DNA of 12,285 bases from Arachidicoccus sp050436765. GTDB taxonomy: Bacteria; Bacteroidota; Bacteroidia; Chitinophagales; Chitinophagaceae. The position numbers and the translations under genes are program-made. Location of the stretch: NCBI RefSeq assembly GCF_050436765.1, contig NZ_JBNQGD010000210.1:1-12285 (forward strand), in the 5' to 3' direction. Position 1 is the stretch's first letter; the number at the start of each line of letters is the position of its first letter. Shown piece by piece: positions 1-6,949 of this stretch. A model generated the notes under the pieces. It was not told where the DNA came from and ran no database searches. It saw only the letters and a list, made by a program, of their open reading frames with translations.

Positions 1-837
1 CTTTAAAAATAAATCAGCAGAGGTTCTTCTGGCCGTAATTAGAAAAGAAGACTTATTTTTCTGGATAGGTCCATCTACACACATACGCGTACTGATTAGA
101 CCAATACCGCCAGAAACCTCCGTTTGTTGATCATTTCCATCCTTCATTTTCACATCTACTACCGAGGCCAAGCGACCACCATATTGAGCCGGGCTATTGC
201 CTTTCATAAATGTCACATCCTTAATGGCGTCGCTATTAAAAGTGCTAAAAAAACCAAACAAATGTGTCGCATTATGGACAGGTGCTTCATCCAACAAAAT
301 TAAATTTTGACCAGCCGTACCCCCCCTCACAAAGAACCCTGCACTACCGTCTCCCGCCGGTTTCACACCAGGCAGTAATTGAATTGTTTTCAATATATCT
401 GCTTCACCAAATATTACGGGAATACTAGCTACCTCCTTTAAATTAAGATGTGCAATACCCATTTCAGGATTACCTATATTATTTTTTTTTGTGGCGCTAA
501 CCACCACTGTACCAAGCGTATTACTTAAGGCAGCCTGTTGAATTGACAAATTGATAAGCGTGTCCTTTCTTAAAAAAATATAGTGGCTATAAGGCTTATA
601 CCCAATGTATGATACGGTAAGCGTGTATTTCCCCTCCGGCAGAGAAATGGAGTAAAAACCATAATCGTTTGAAATTGTCGTTGCCGTTCTGTTGCCCGAA
701 AGCGTAATGGTAGCGGCAGCAATAGTTTCACCTGATGCGGCATCGCGTAGTTTACCATTAATACTGATTTGCCTTTGGGAAAAAGCCACAATATTGAATG
801 CAGTTAGAAAGAAAATTAGCAGAGTTGTTATTCGCAT
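1..837 (-). CDS. TonB-dependent outer-membrane receptor, N-terminal part (cut by window edge)
   Basis: This is the N-terminal 279 residues of an outer-membrane receptor that imports a ligand using energy from TonB; the C-terminal barrel lies outside the window. The ATG at 835-837 gives a signal peptide (about residues 1-20, hydrophobic core LLIFFLTAF, likely cut before Q21). A carboxypeptidase-regulatory-like beta domain follows at about 22-105 (features GKLRDAASGETIAAATI and YGFYSISLPEGKY). A plug domain follows at about 115-270, with ILKTIQLLPGV, FFVRGG around R171, NLILLDEAPV and YGGRLASVVDVKMKDG. The plug lacks the SusC hallmarks, so this is a CirA/FepA-like receptor rather than a SusC. 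It begins 18 bp after the stop of the FGE gene on the same strand, so the two are almost certainly co-transcribed. The ligand cannot be read from this part; a sulfated compound is an inference from the neighbour. Confidence 0.9.
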   Translation of the reverse strand, partial: MRITTLLIFFLTAFNIVAFSQRQISINGKLRDAASGETIAAATITLSGNRTATTISNDYGFYSISLPEGKYTLTVSYIGYKPYSHYIFLRKDTLINLSIQQAALSNTLGTVVVSATKKNNIGNPEMGIAHLNLKEVASIPVIFGEADILKTIQLLPGVKPAGDGSAGFFVRGGTAGQNLILLDEAPVHNATHLFGFFSTFNSDAIKDVTFMKGNSPAQYGGRLASVVDVKMKDGNDQQTEVSGGIGLISTRMCVDGPIQKNKSSFLITARRTSADLFLK

Positions 838-855
838 TCCGTTGTTAGTTTTGAC

Positions 856-1950
856 TCACCGTTTACTTCGAACGCACCGGAATCCTAAATTATTGCTGGC
901 ACTGGATTGTTCGCCTTTACCTCTTGCGCCCGCCTTGTAACGCAAGCAATAGTCATCGCTGCACAAAAAGGAACCACCCCGTTGCACCCGTTTTACCGTT
1001 CCCGGCTCGTCCGGGTCATAGCTGTCTTTGGGGCCTTGCGGATCTTTCTGCGGACTATGCGCATAATAATCTGGTCGATAATAATCGTTACACCATTCCC
1101 AGGCATTCCCTTCCATATCGTAGAGTCCGTAAGCACTCGGTGGAAACTGCTCTATAGACGCTAAACCGATATAACCATCCTTTTTGCTATTGTGGTAGGG
1201 AAATTCTCCTTGGAAATTATTAGCCATTGATTGGCCACCGGGATTTTTTTCCTCTCCCCAGTAATAGGTTGGGTAATTCTTTCCGGCTTTTGCAGCAAAC
1301 TCCCACTCTGCTTCTGTTGGTAATCGTTTACCGGCCCATTTTGCGTAAGCTACGCAGTCCTCATAGCACACTTGCACGACCGGCTCATGGCCTTTTGCGA
1401 CGATACTCGAATTGGGGCCTTTCGGGTGCCGCCAATTAGCACCGGGTATATAAGTCCACCATTGCATTGGGTTGTTTAAATCCACCGGATGATTGGGGGG
1501 CGTGAATACACCGGATCCAGGCTTCAATTTATCCAAAGGTACGCCCGGATAATCCTTTGGATTCAAAGGTCTTTCTGCCACCGTTATATAATGAGTCGCC
1601 GCAACAAATTTTGCAAATTGGTCGTTGGTTACTTCATGCACATCTATATAAAATGGAGAAACAGTTACTTTGTGAATGGGCCGGGCATCTGGAAAATTTT
1701 TGGATCCCATTTCAAAGCTCCCCCCCTTTAATAAGACCATTTTTGCGCTGTCGGTTCCGGTATCCGTACTGCTATCTTTCATCAATGCAGCCCTTATTTC
1801 CGCAGTGCGCGATGGAGCCTTACATAAAGTACAATCCTTTGGCAAAGCCTCTGAAACTACGGCATTATTTTTTTTGTCTGATTTACACGAAAACACTAAA
1901 AACGATGGGAGAACAACACACAAAATCCATATTTTTTGTAAAAACCTCAT
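856..1950 (-). CDS. Formylglycine-generating enzyme (sulfatase-modifying factor), lipoprotein
   Basis: FGE oxidises a cysteine in type I sulfatases to formylglycine, which activates them, using oxygen and copper. The 364-residue protein starts with a lipoprotein signal ending VFSC, so Cys22 should be lipidated and the enzyme should work in the periplasm or at the outer membrane. The SUMF1/FGE domain spans about residues 70-361: LLKGGSFEMGS, WAGKRLPTEAEWE, GNAWEW, and the C-terminal GGSFLC...YC...SASNNLGFRC. Cys330 and Cys335 have the same spacing as the catalytic pair of human FGE (C336/C341), and GANWRHP, QGEFP and FPPxxYGLY are also shared from memory of that protein. This separates it from non-catalytic SUMF1 proteins such as GldK. 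An extra CxxC (C40, C43) lies between the lipid anchor and the domain. It is the first gene of an operon with the TonB receptor. No sulfatase lies in the window. Confidence 0.93.
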   Translation of the reverse strand: MRFLQKIWILCVVLPSFLVFSCKSDKKNNAVVSEALPKDCTLCKAPSRTAEIRAALMKDSSTDTGTDSAKMVLLKGGSFEMGSKNFPDARPIHKVTVSPFYIDVHEVTNDQFAKFVAATHYITVAERPLNPKDYPGVPLDKLKPGSGVFTPPNHPVDLNNPMQWWTYIPGANWRHPKGPNSSIVAKGHEPVVQVCYEDCVAYAKWAGKRLPTEAEWEFAAKAGKNYPTYYWGEEKNPGGQSMANNFQGEFPYHNSKKDGYIGLASIEQFPPSAYGLYDMEGNAWEWCNDYYRPDYYAHSPQKDPQGPKDSYDPDEPGTVKRVQRGGSFLCSDDYCLRYKAGARGKGEQSSASNNLGFRCVRSKR

Positions 1951-1985
1951 TTGGTTATATAAATGAATGAAAATAATTGAATTAA

Positions 1986-1993
1986 CAAATCTA
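1986..1993 (-). promoter_or_regulatory. Putative -7 box for the FGE/TonB operon
   Basis: On the minus strand this reads TAGATTTG, a full match to the Bacteroidota primary-sigma -7 consensus TAnnTTTG. It lies 35 bp before the FGE ATG, giving an expected 5' leader of about 30 nt. No TTTG-like -33 box is seen at the usual spacing, and the DNA is AT-rich, so a chance match is possible. Confidence 0.4.
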
Positions 1994-2427
1994 TGAAAGA
2001 TTAGTTGGATTATGGTTTTGATGTTTATTATTTCTCAAATTGTTTTACCAACCCAATAGATTATTTTTAGGAAGATATCCAGTCCTACCCGATAGTATAT
2101 AAAAATTACCAAAAAAACACTCGGTCAAATATATTATATTAAATTATTTTTACATTTACTATCAATTTTAAAGGCCAAATAAAGCAAGTATAAATCATAG
2201 ATTGAGCTTATATCAAAACCTATTTTTTGTACTTAATGCTACATAATGCGATTGCTTTACATTGGCTCATTGTTTCCAATACAAAAGAACAAATGACGGG
2301 CTCCTATAATATTCCATTGGCGACCATATAATTGCTTAAACTGATAAAAGGCATAATAGACAAAAAACAAATTAAAATGGCCTTCCAATTTTCATCTAGG
2401 GGATTACTCTTTTAATTCATAAAACAC

Positions 2428-2435
2428 TACCTTTG
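2428..2435 (+). promoter_or_regulatory. Putative -7 box for the ABC-F gene
   Basis: TACCTTTG matches the Bacteroidota -7 consensus TAnnTTTG exactly and ends 28 bp before the ATG at 2464, giving an expected leader of about 20 nt. A short purine stretch (AGAAGGAAAA, about 2450-2459) precedes the start and could serve as ribosome binding site. No clear -33 TTTG is present. Confidence 0.5.
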
Positions 2436-2463
2436 CACCTCAAAAAACAGAAGGAAAACAGTA

Positions 2464-4089
2464 ATGATTAGTGCAAGAAATGTTACGCTGGCCTACGGAA
2501 AGCGCGTATTGTTCGACGAAGTAAACATCAATTTTATAAAAGGAAACTGCTATGGCGTTATTGGTGCCAACGGTGCAGGGAAATCTACTTTTTTAAAAAT
2601 ATTGAGTGGTGAAATTGAACCCAATAAAGGCAGTATCGAAATTACACCGGGCGAACGCCTATCGTTTTTGAAGCAAAATCAATTTGAGTTTGATAACGAA
2701 ACAGTGTTAAACACCGTATTGATGGGACACAAAAAAATGTGGGAGATAATGCATAAAAAAGATGCTATCTATAGTGATCCGGATGCGACAGAAGATGATT
2801 ACATGCGCGCCAGCCACCTGGAAGCAGAATTTGGTGAGATGGGTGGTTATGAAGCAGAAAGTAATGCAGCTACTTTTTTGAGCGGCTTGGGCATTAAAGA
2901 CGATATGCACCAAATGCAAATGAAAGATGTGCCCTCTAATATGAAAGTGCGTGTATTATTGGCGCAGGCGTTGTTTGGCAATCCCGATATTTTACTATTG
3001 GATGAGCCTACCAACGGATTGGATATTGAAACCATCGGTTGGCTGGAAAACTTTTTGGCCGACTACGAAAATATTGTTTTAGTTGTTTCACACGATAGAC
3101 ACTTCTTAGATGCCGTGTGTACACACGTTGCTGATGTGGATAGGCAAAAAATAAAAGTATTTACCGGCAACTATTCTTTCTGGTACGAAAGTTCACAATT
3201 AATGGCGCGCCAGATTGCCGATAAGAATAAGAAAAACGAAGATAAGCGCAAGGATCTGCTAGACTTTATTGCACGATTTAGCGCCAACGCGTCTAAATCC
3301 AAACAGGCCACCTCTCGGAAGAAGGCGTTGGAAAAATTAACGATCGAAGAAATAGAACCCTCCAGCAGAAAATATCCGGGCATTATATTTCAGCCATTGC
3401 GTGAAGTGGGTAATGAAATATTGAATGTCGAAAATCTTAAAAAATCGATTGATGGCCGTGTACTTTTTGATAAAGTAACCTTTGATGTTAAAAAAGGAGA
3501 AAAGATCGCTTTTATCAGCCGTGATCCATTAGCCGTTTCAGGCTTCTTCGATATTATTAATAATGAAGCAAAAGTGGAAGCAGGGAAATTTGAATGGGGA
3601 ACAACTATCACCAAAGCATATCTCCCGATAGAAAATGAAAAATATTTTAAAGAAGGACTAACACTATTAGATTGGTTGCGTGAATATGTACCGCCTCATG
3701 TGACGGATGCAGACGAGCCCTTCTTGCGAGGATTCTTTGGAAAAATGCTTTTTGCCGGTGATGACATTTTAAAGAAAACAAATGTATTAAGCGGTGGAGA
3801 GAAAGTTCGTTGTATGGTAAGTCGTATGATGTTACAGAATCCCAACGTTATTATTCTTGACCAACCTACCAATCACTTGGATTTGGAAAGCATTCAAAGC
3901 TTCAACGAAAGCTGTAACAATTTTCCAGGTGTCGTATTATTAACGTCTCATGACCATACCTTTATGCAAACAGTTGCTAATCGTATTATTGAGCTAACAC
4001 CGAAAGGAATTATCGATCGGTTGATGACTTTTGATGAATACCTGGAAGACGAAAGAGTAAAAGGATTACGTGATGAAATGTATGCATAG
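2464..4089 (+). CDS. ABC-F family ATPase (YbiT-like translation factor)
   Basis: ABC-F proteins are soluble twin-ATPase proteins that bind the ribosomal E site and act on translation; they are not transporters, and no membrane segment is present here. In this 541-residue protein, NBD1 has Walker A GANGAGKST (34-42), Walker B ending in D180-E181 and H-loop H210, but its signature is degenerate (VPSNMKVR, 156-163). A charged linker, the likely P-site tRNA interaction motif, covers about 235-315. NBD2 (about 325-520) has an intact signature LSGGEKVR (442-449) and H496. Its Walker A, however, is lost (SRDPLAVSG, 352-360, with V358 where lysine is expected), and the catalytic glutamate is Q467 (LDQPTNHLD). 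Length and the altered first signature fit the YbiT group. A resistance role cannot be excluded but nothing suggests one. The gene appears monocistronic, with its own promoter and terminator. Confidence 0.92.
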   Translation: MISARNVTLAYGKRVLFDEVNINFIKGNCYGVIGANGAGKSTFLKILSGEIEPNKGSIEITPGERLSFLKQNQFEFDNETVLNTVLMGHKKMWEIMHKKDAIYSDPDATEDDYMRASHLEAEFGEMGGYEAESNAATFLSGLGIKDDMHQMQMKDVPSNMKVRVLLAQALFGNPDILLLDEPTNGLDIETIGWLENFLADYENIVLVVSHDRHFLDAVCTHVADVDRQKIKVFTGNYSFWYESSQLMARQIADKNKKNEDKRKDLLDFIARFSANASKSKQATSRKKALEKLTIEEIEPSSRKYPGIIFQPLREVGNEILNVENLKKSIDGRVLFDKVTFDVKKGEKIAFISRDPLAVSGFFDIINNEAKVEAGKFEWGTTITKAYLPIENEKYFKEGLTLLDWLREYVPPHVTDADEPFLRGFFGKMLFAGDDILKKTNVLSGGEKVRCMVSRMMLQNPNVIILDQPTNHLDLESIQSFNESCNNFPGVVLLTSHDHTFMQTVANRIIELTPKGIIDRLMTFDEYLEDERVKGLRDEMYA

Positions 4090-4464
4090 TTTTTAAAGAT
4101 CGTGAATTTTAGAAACGTCGAAAGAAGAACCTTTCGACGTTTTTTTGTGAAATTGCCAATACACATAAGTACTAGTCTTATTTATTACCCAATCAGAGAC
4201 TCCATTTGACATGTAAAAGCACTTTTGTTATCAGAAATTCAAAAGGCATGGTTATTAATTTAAATTACCGAGTTAACTATGAAATAGCCGATTTCAAAAT
4301 AGGACCTTCACTCTTTTGCAAATGGAAGCAAGTTGAGAATATTTTTATGAATTAATAAATTAATAATTACACAATTGTTTATGCTACGAACTGTTTGTTT
4401 GTTCAAATTTTCCTTATCATTTTCTAAAGAATAATTATATTCGACGACTCAAATAAAAAGTACT
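4090..4464. other. Intergenic region between ABC-F and M1 peptidase genes
   Basis: After the terminator at 4113-4146 the remaining 318 bp are AT-rich with no credible ORF or RNA gene. The promoter of the M1 peptidase gene must lie here. The nearest candidate is TATATTCG (4436-4443), one mismatch from TAnnTTTG and 21 bp before the ATG, but no -33 element is found at the right distance, so I do not enter it separately. Confidence 0.5.
4113..4146 (+). terminator. Rho-independent terminator of the ABC-F gene
   Basis: ACGTCGAAAG (4115-4124) pairs perfectly with CTTTCGACGT (4131-4140) around a 6-nt loop. The stem is extended by A-T pairs and ends in seven T residues (4140-4146). It starts 23 bp after the stop codon. 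Confidence 0.93.
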
Positions 4465-6423
4465 ATGCATAAACTCTCTATTCTTCTGAGTGCTGTAATT
4501 TGCATGATGCAGGCCAAGGCACAAAATTACGATGCTCATAAGGCCTTCGCTCCAATATTTTACTCGTCCAATGGCAACGATTTCCGAAGCGCTAACGGCG
4601 CTCCCGCCGGCAATTACTGGCAAAATCGTGTAAACTATAATATTAAGGCGTCCTTCGATACAACGACTAATATTTTAGATGGTATTGCGAACATTGATTA
4701 CATCAATAACAGCCCGGACAAACTTGACTTCCTTTGGCTGGAACTCGATCAAAACGCAGAAAAAGAAGATTCCCGCGGCTTGTCAGAAATGAATCCCGGC
4801 GTAAAAGCCTCTGCTGAAAAGGGCTTTAAATTCTTCAGTGTCCTTGCATGGCAAAATGGCAAATGGCAGCCAGTAAATTATATAGTTGAGGGCACGCGCA
4901 TGCAATTGAGACTTAAAAATGCATTGTCAGGAAATGGGAAAGCACTAAAATTAAAAATAAATTATTCCTTTAAACTATTAAAATCTTCAGCCGGAAACCG
5001 TGCGGGTATTTTAGAAACTCAAAATGGCAAAATATATGAATTGGGATATTGGTTTCCCAGAATGTGCGTATATGATGATTTATTAGGCTGGAATACTTTA
5101 CCCTTTATTGGTGGTGGCGAATTTTATATGGAATATGGAGATATTGATTATACAATTACTGCACCTTCTGGTATGATTGCCATGGGTTCAGGTGAATTAT
5201 TGAATGGCGACGAAGTATGGAGTGATAAAATTTTAACCAATTTAGCAAAAGCAAAAAAATCGGAGAAAACGATAATAATTCGTTCTTTAGAAGATCTTAA
5301 AAATGTTTCTCCAACAAAAAAAACAAGTGGTAACGTTACTTGGCACTTTGCCATGAAAAACACACGTGATGTAGCTTTTGCCTTATCAAAAGCATTTATT
5401 TGGGACGGCGCCAAAATAGATTTGCCCGACGGAAAAACAGCTTTCGCGCAATCTGTTTATCCAAAAGAAAGTATTGAGAATAAAAGTGAATGGAACAGGG
5501 CGACCGAATATTTAAAGGCATCTGTAGAAGACTTTTCAAAAAGGTGGTTCGAATATCCTTATCCTGAAGCAACCAATGTGGGCGGACCTATTGGAGGCAT
5601 GGAATTTCCGGCGCTAACTTTTGATTATTATCGTGCCGGCGGCAAAGGTTTATGGGCGCTACTTTCACACGAAATAGGTCATAGTTGGTATCCGATGATT
5701 GTGGGCTCCGATGAACGGCGCTTCCCTTTTATGGATGAAGGTTTTAATACTTTTGTAGATATTTATGCACAACAGGATTTTAACCACGGAGAGTTTGCAC
5801 CTAAACGCGACGGCGAATATGCACCCAAAGGCGGCAATCCGGCAGATGAAATCATTCCGGTTATAAAAGAACTACAAAATGGACCAACACTCATGACACC
5901 CCCTGATTGGATGGACTATAAATACGTCCACCCACTCGCTTATTTTAAAACAGCATTTGGCCTGGTTTTGCTACGGGATATAGTATTAGGTAAAGATAGA
6001 TTTGATTATGCATTTCGTAATTACACAAAGAACTGGGCATTCAAACATCCCTCGCCGGCGGACTTCTTTCGCTCGATGGATAACGCCGCCGGCGAAGATT
6101 TGAGTTGGTTCTGGCGTGGTTGGTTTTACAACAACTGGCAACTCGATCAAGCCATAACAGGCGTAAAATATGTTGATGATGACGCTCATAAGGGAGCACT
6201 CGTTTCAATAGAAAATAAAGAACAATTGCCGATGCCGGTATCCGTTGAAATAAAGGAAGCAAATGGTAAAACGCAAATAGTAAAACTACCTGTCGAAATT
6301 TGGCAACGGGGTGCCTATTGGACTTTCCAAGCTCCGACGACATCTAAAATTATTTCGGTCGTAATTGATCCTAAAAATCAATTACCAGACATTGATAGAA
6401 GTAATAATATTTGGAAACCATAA
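4465..6423 (+). CDS. Exported M1 family zinc metallopeptidase (aminopeptidase-like)
   Basis: M1 peptidases use one zinc ion to remove N-terminal residues from peptides. The 652-residue precursor has a signal peptide (1-19, ending AKA before Q20) and no lipobox, so a periplasmic or secreted enzyme is expected. An N-terminal beta domain (about 30-300) precedes the catalytic part. The zinc site is HEIGH (H402, E403, H406) followed after 18 residues by E425, the exact M1 spacing. GGMEFP (377-382) stands at the exopeptidase motif (classically GAMEN) and keeps E380. Y493 in AYFKTAF is the probable transition-state tyrosine. No type IX secretion sorting domain is evident at the C-terminus, which ends shortly after DIDRSNN. 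The gene stands alone, with over 370 bp before it and over 520 bp after it. Substrate specificity is unknown. Confidence 0.92.
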   Translation: MHKLSILLSAVICMMQAKAQNYDAHKAFAPIFYSSNGNDFRSANGAPAGNYWQNRVNYNIKASFDTTTNILDGIANIDYINNSPDKLDFLWLELDQNAEKEDSRGLSEMNPGVKASAEKGFKFFSVLAWQNGKWQPVNYIVEGTRMQLRLKNALSGNGKALKLKINYSFKLLKSSAGNRAGILETQNGKIYELGYWFPRMCVYDDLLGWNTLPFIGGGEFYMEYGDIDYTITAPSGMIAMGSGELLNGDEVWSDKILTNLAKAKKSEKTIIIRSLEDLKNVSPTKKTSGNVTWHFAMKNTRDVAFALSKAFIWDGAKIDLPDGKTAFAQSVYPKESIENKSEWNRATEYLKASVEDFSKRWFEYPYPEATNVGGPIGGMEFPALTFDYYRAGGKGLWALLSHEIGHSWYPMIVGSDERRFPFMDEGFNTFVDIYAQQDFNHGEFAPKRDGEYAPKGGNPADEIIPVIKELQNGPTLMTPPDWMDYKYVHPLAYFKTAFGLVLLRDIVLGKDRFDYAFRNYTKNWAFKHPSPADFFRSMDNAAGEDLSWFWRGWFYNNWQLDQAITGVKYVDDDAHKGALVSIENKEQLPMPVSVEIKEANGKTQIVKLPVEIWQRGAYWTFQAPTTSKIISVVIDPKNQLPDIDRSNNIWKP

Positions 6424-6480
6424 AGGGAAATGGCAGAAACGTGGACAAAAAAAGAAACCCTTTCGTATCATTACACTATT

Positions 6481-6555
6481 TATTCCATGTTTTTTTTCGT
6501 AGCCGCTAAATGAAAAAAGGATAGCGAAAATAAGCCGGCCAAAACACGTGGAATA
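6481..6555. repeat. 75-bp imperfect inverted-repeat element
   Basis: Arm 6481-6495 (TATTCCATGTTTTTT) and arm 6541-6555 (AAAACACGTGGAATA) are reverse complements at 13 of 15 positions; one of the two mismatches would be a G-U pair in a plus-strand RNA. Inside, CGCTA (6504-6508) can pair with TAGCG (6522-6526). It resembles a small hairpin element or structured RNA. The family is unknown and no target-site duplication is clear. Confidence 0.45.
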
Positions 6556-6599
6556 TATCAGAAGTTCGTACGCCTTCTTGCAAGATTTTACTGCAAAAG

Positions 6600-6788
6600 A
6601 TGATCTGCACAGATGTGCAGGTTTATCTTCAAAATCAAGGGGTGCGTCGTTCAAAGGGTAAATGGGTACAATTATTAAATGCGACTTTTGGTTTGCCATT
6701 CGGTGGCCAAGGTAGAAATATTAAAGATTACAGTTGTCAATTATCATCCGCACAGTGGCTATCTACTTATTTCGGTTGGTCGGTGTAG
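6600..6788 (+). CDS. Doubtful 62-codon ORF of unknown function
   Basis: The frame runs ATG to TAG and encodes MICTDVQVYLQNQGVRRSKG onward, ending STYFGWSV. I recognise no family, signal peptide or membrane segment. In favour of coding: the composition is protein-like, with aromatic, glycine and basic residues and mixed codons (KGKWVQLLNATFGLPFGG), and the segment is not low-complexity. Against: it is short, has no visible ribosome binding site, and a perfect hairpin (6605-6620) overlaps its first codons. The frame stays open upstream to 6534 without another ATG. It could be a small gene, a remnant of a longer one, or chance. Confidence 0.2.
   Translation: MICTDVQVYLQNQGVRRSKGKWVQLLNATFGLPFGGQGRNIKDYSCQLSSAQWLSTYFGWSV
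6605..6620. repeat. Perfect 6-bp inverted repeat with 4-nt spacer
   Basis: CTGCAC-AGAT-GTGCAG is a perfect dyad in an otherwise unremarkable stretch. It could be an operator half-site pair or part of an RNA hairpin. Nothing identifies a binding protein. Confidence 0.4.
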
Positions 6789-6792
6789 TGTA

Positions 6793-6807
6793 GGGATATT
6801 TTATCCC
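6793..6807. repeat. Short perfect hairpin GGGATA-TTT-TATCCC
   Basis: Two 6-bp arms flank a 3-nt loop, starting 4 bp after the stop of the doubtful ORF at 6600-6788. No T run follows on either strand, so it is not a standard intrinsic terminator. Outer GTGT/ACAC (6784-6787 and 6813-6816) could extend it across an internal loop. Confidence 0.4.
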
Positions 6808-6931
6808 AAACAACACAAAAGTTACAAGAAGCGATTCTAAAAACGCACCCCTGATAAAGCTCCCGGCATTAACTGGCTTTTAATAATAAAAATTTCACAG
6901 ATTACAATTAGGCAAAGTTTTTGCTTATGCG

Positions 6932-6945
6932 TAAATTGCAATTTA
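6932..6945. promoter_or_regulatory. 14-bp palindrome just upstream of the NlpC/P60 gene
   Basis: TAAATTGCAATTTA is a perfect palindrome ending 4 bp before the ATG at 6950. It would cover the ribosome-binding region and could bind a dimeric regulator or hide the start in a hairpin. AT-rich DNA makes such palindromes fairly common, so function is uncertain. Confidence 0.35.
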
Positions 6946-6949
6946 TAGA

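Larger units (their letters stand above)
1951..2463. other. Divergent intergenic region, 513 bp
   Basis: This AT-rich spacer separates the minus-strand FGE/TonB operon from the plus-strand ABC-F gene, so it should carry both promoters. One TAnnTTTG-type -7 box lies close to each gene start (entered separately). I saw no ORF that looks coding, no tRNA and no strong inverted repeat. The region is longer than two simple promoters need, so regulator sites are possible, but none can be named from sequence. Confidence 0.6.
6424..6949. other. 526-bp intergenic region rich in inverted repeats
   Basis: No recognised gene lies here. It contains a 75-bp imperfect hairpin (6481-6555), a 16-bp inverted repeat (6605-6620), a 15-bp hairpin (6793-6807), a 14-bp palindrome directly before the NlpC gene (6932-6945), and an open frame of 62 codons at 6600-6788. 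AAAGGG (6422-6427) and CCCTTT (6458-6463) could form a weak stem after the M1 stop, but with a 30-nt loop and no T run, so I do not call a terminator. The base composition is less AT-biased than the other gaps, which fits a gene or element remnant. Confidence 0.55.

Noticed and set aside
1557..1970. 137-codon plus-strand frame and several shorter ones inside the FGE gene
   Set aside because: They lie antisense to a strongly conserved enzyme and their products show no domain or signal peptide.
2126..2133. Second minus-strand TAnnTTTG match (TATATTTG) for the FGE operon
   Set aside because: It is 176 bp from the start codon in very AT-rich sequence and has no -33 box; the nearer match at 1986-1993 is more plausible.
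6422..6463. AAAGGG/CCCTTT stem as terminator of the M1 gene
   Set aside because: Six base pairs around a 30-nt loop with no terminal T run do not make a credible intrinsic terminator.
6382..6699. 105-codon minus-strand frame across the end of the M1 gene and the following gap
   Set aside because: It overlaps a conserved coding end, its product is an unrecognised mix of Phe, Ser and Cys, and there is no start signal. I could not support it as a gene, although the gap itself is noted as unusual.
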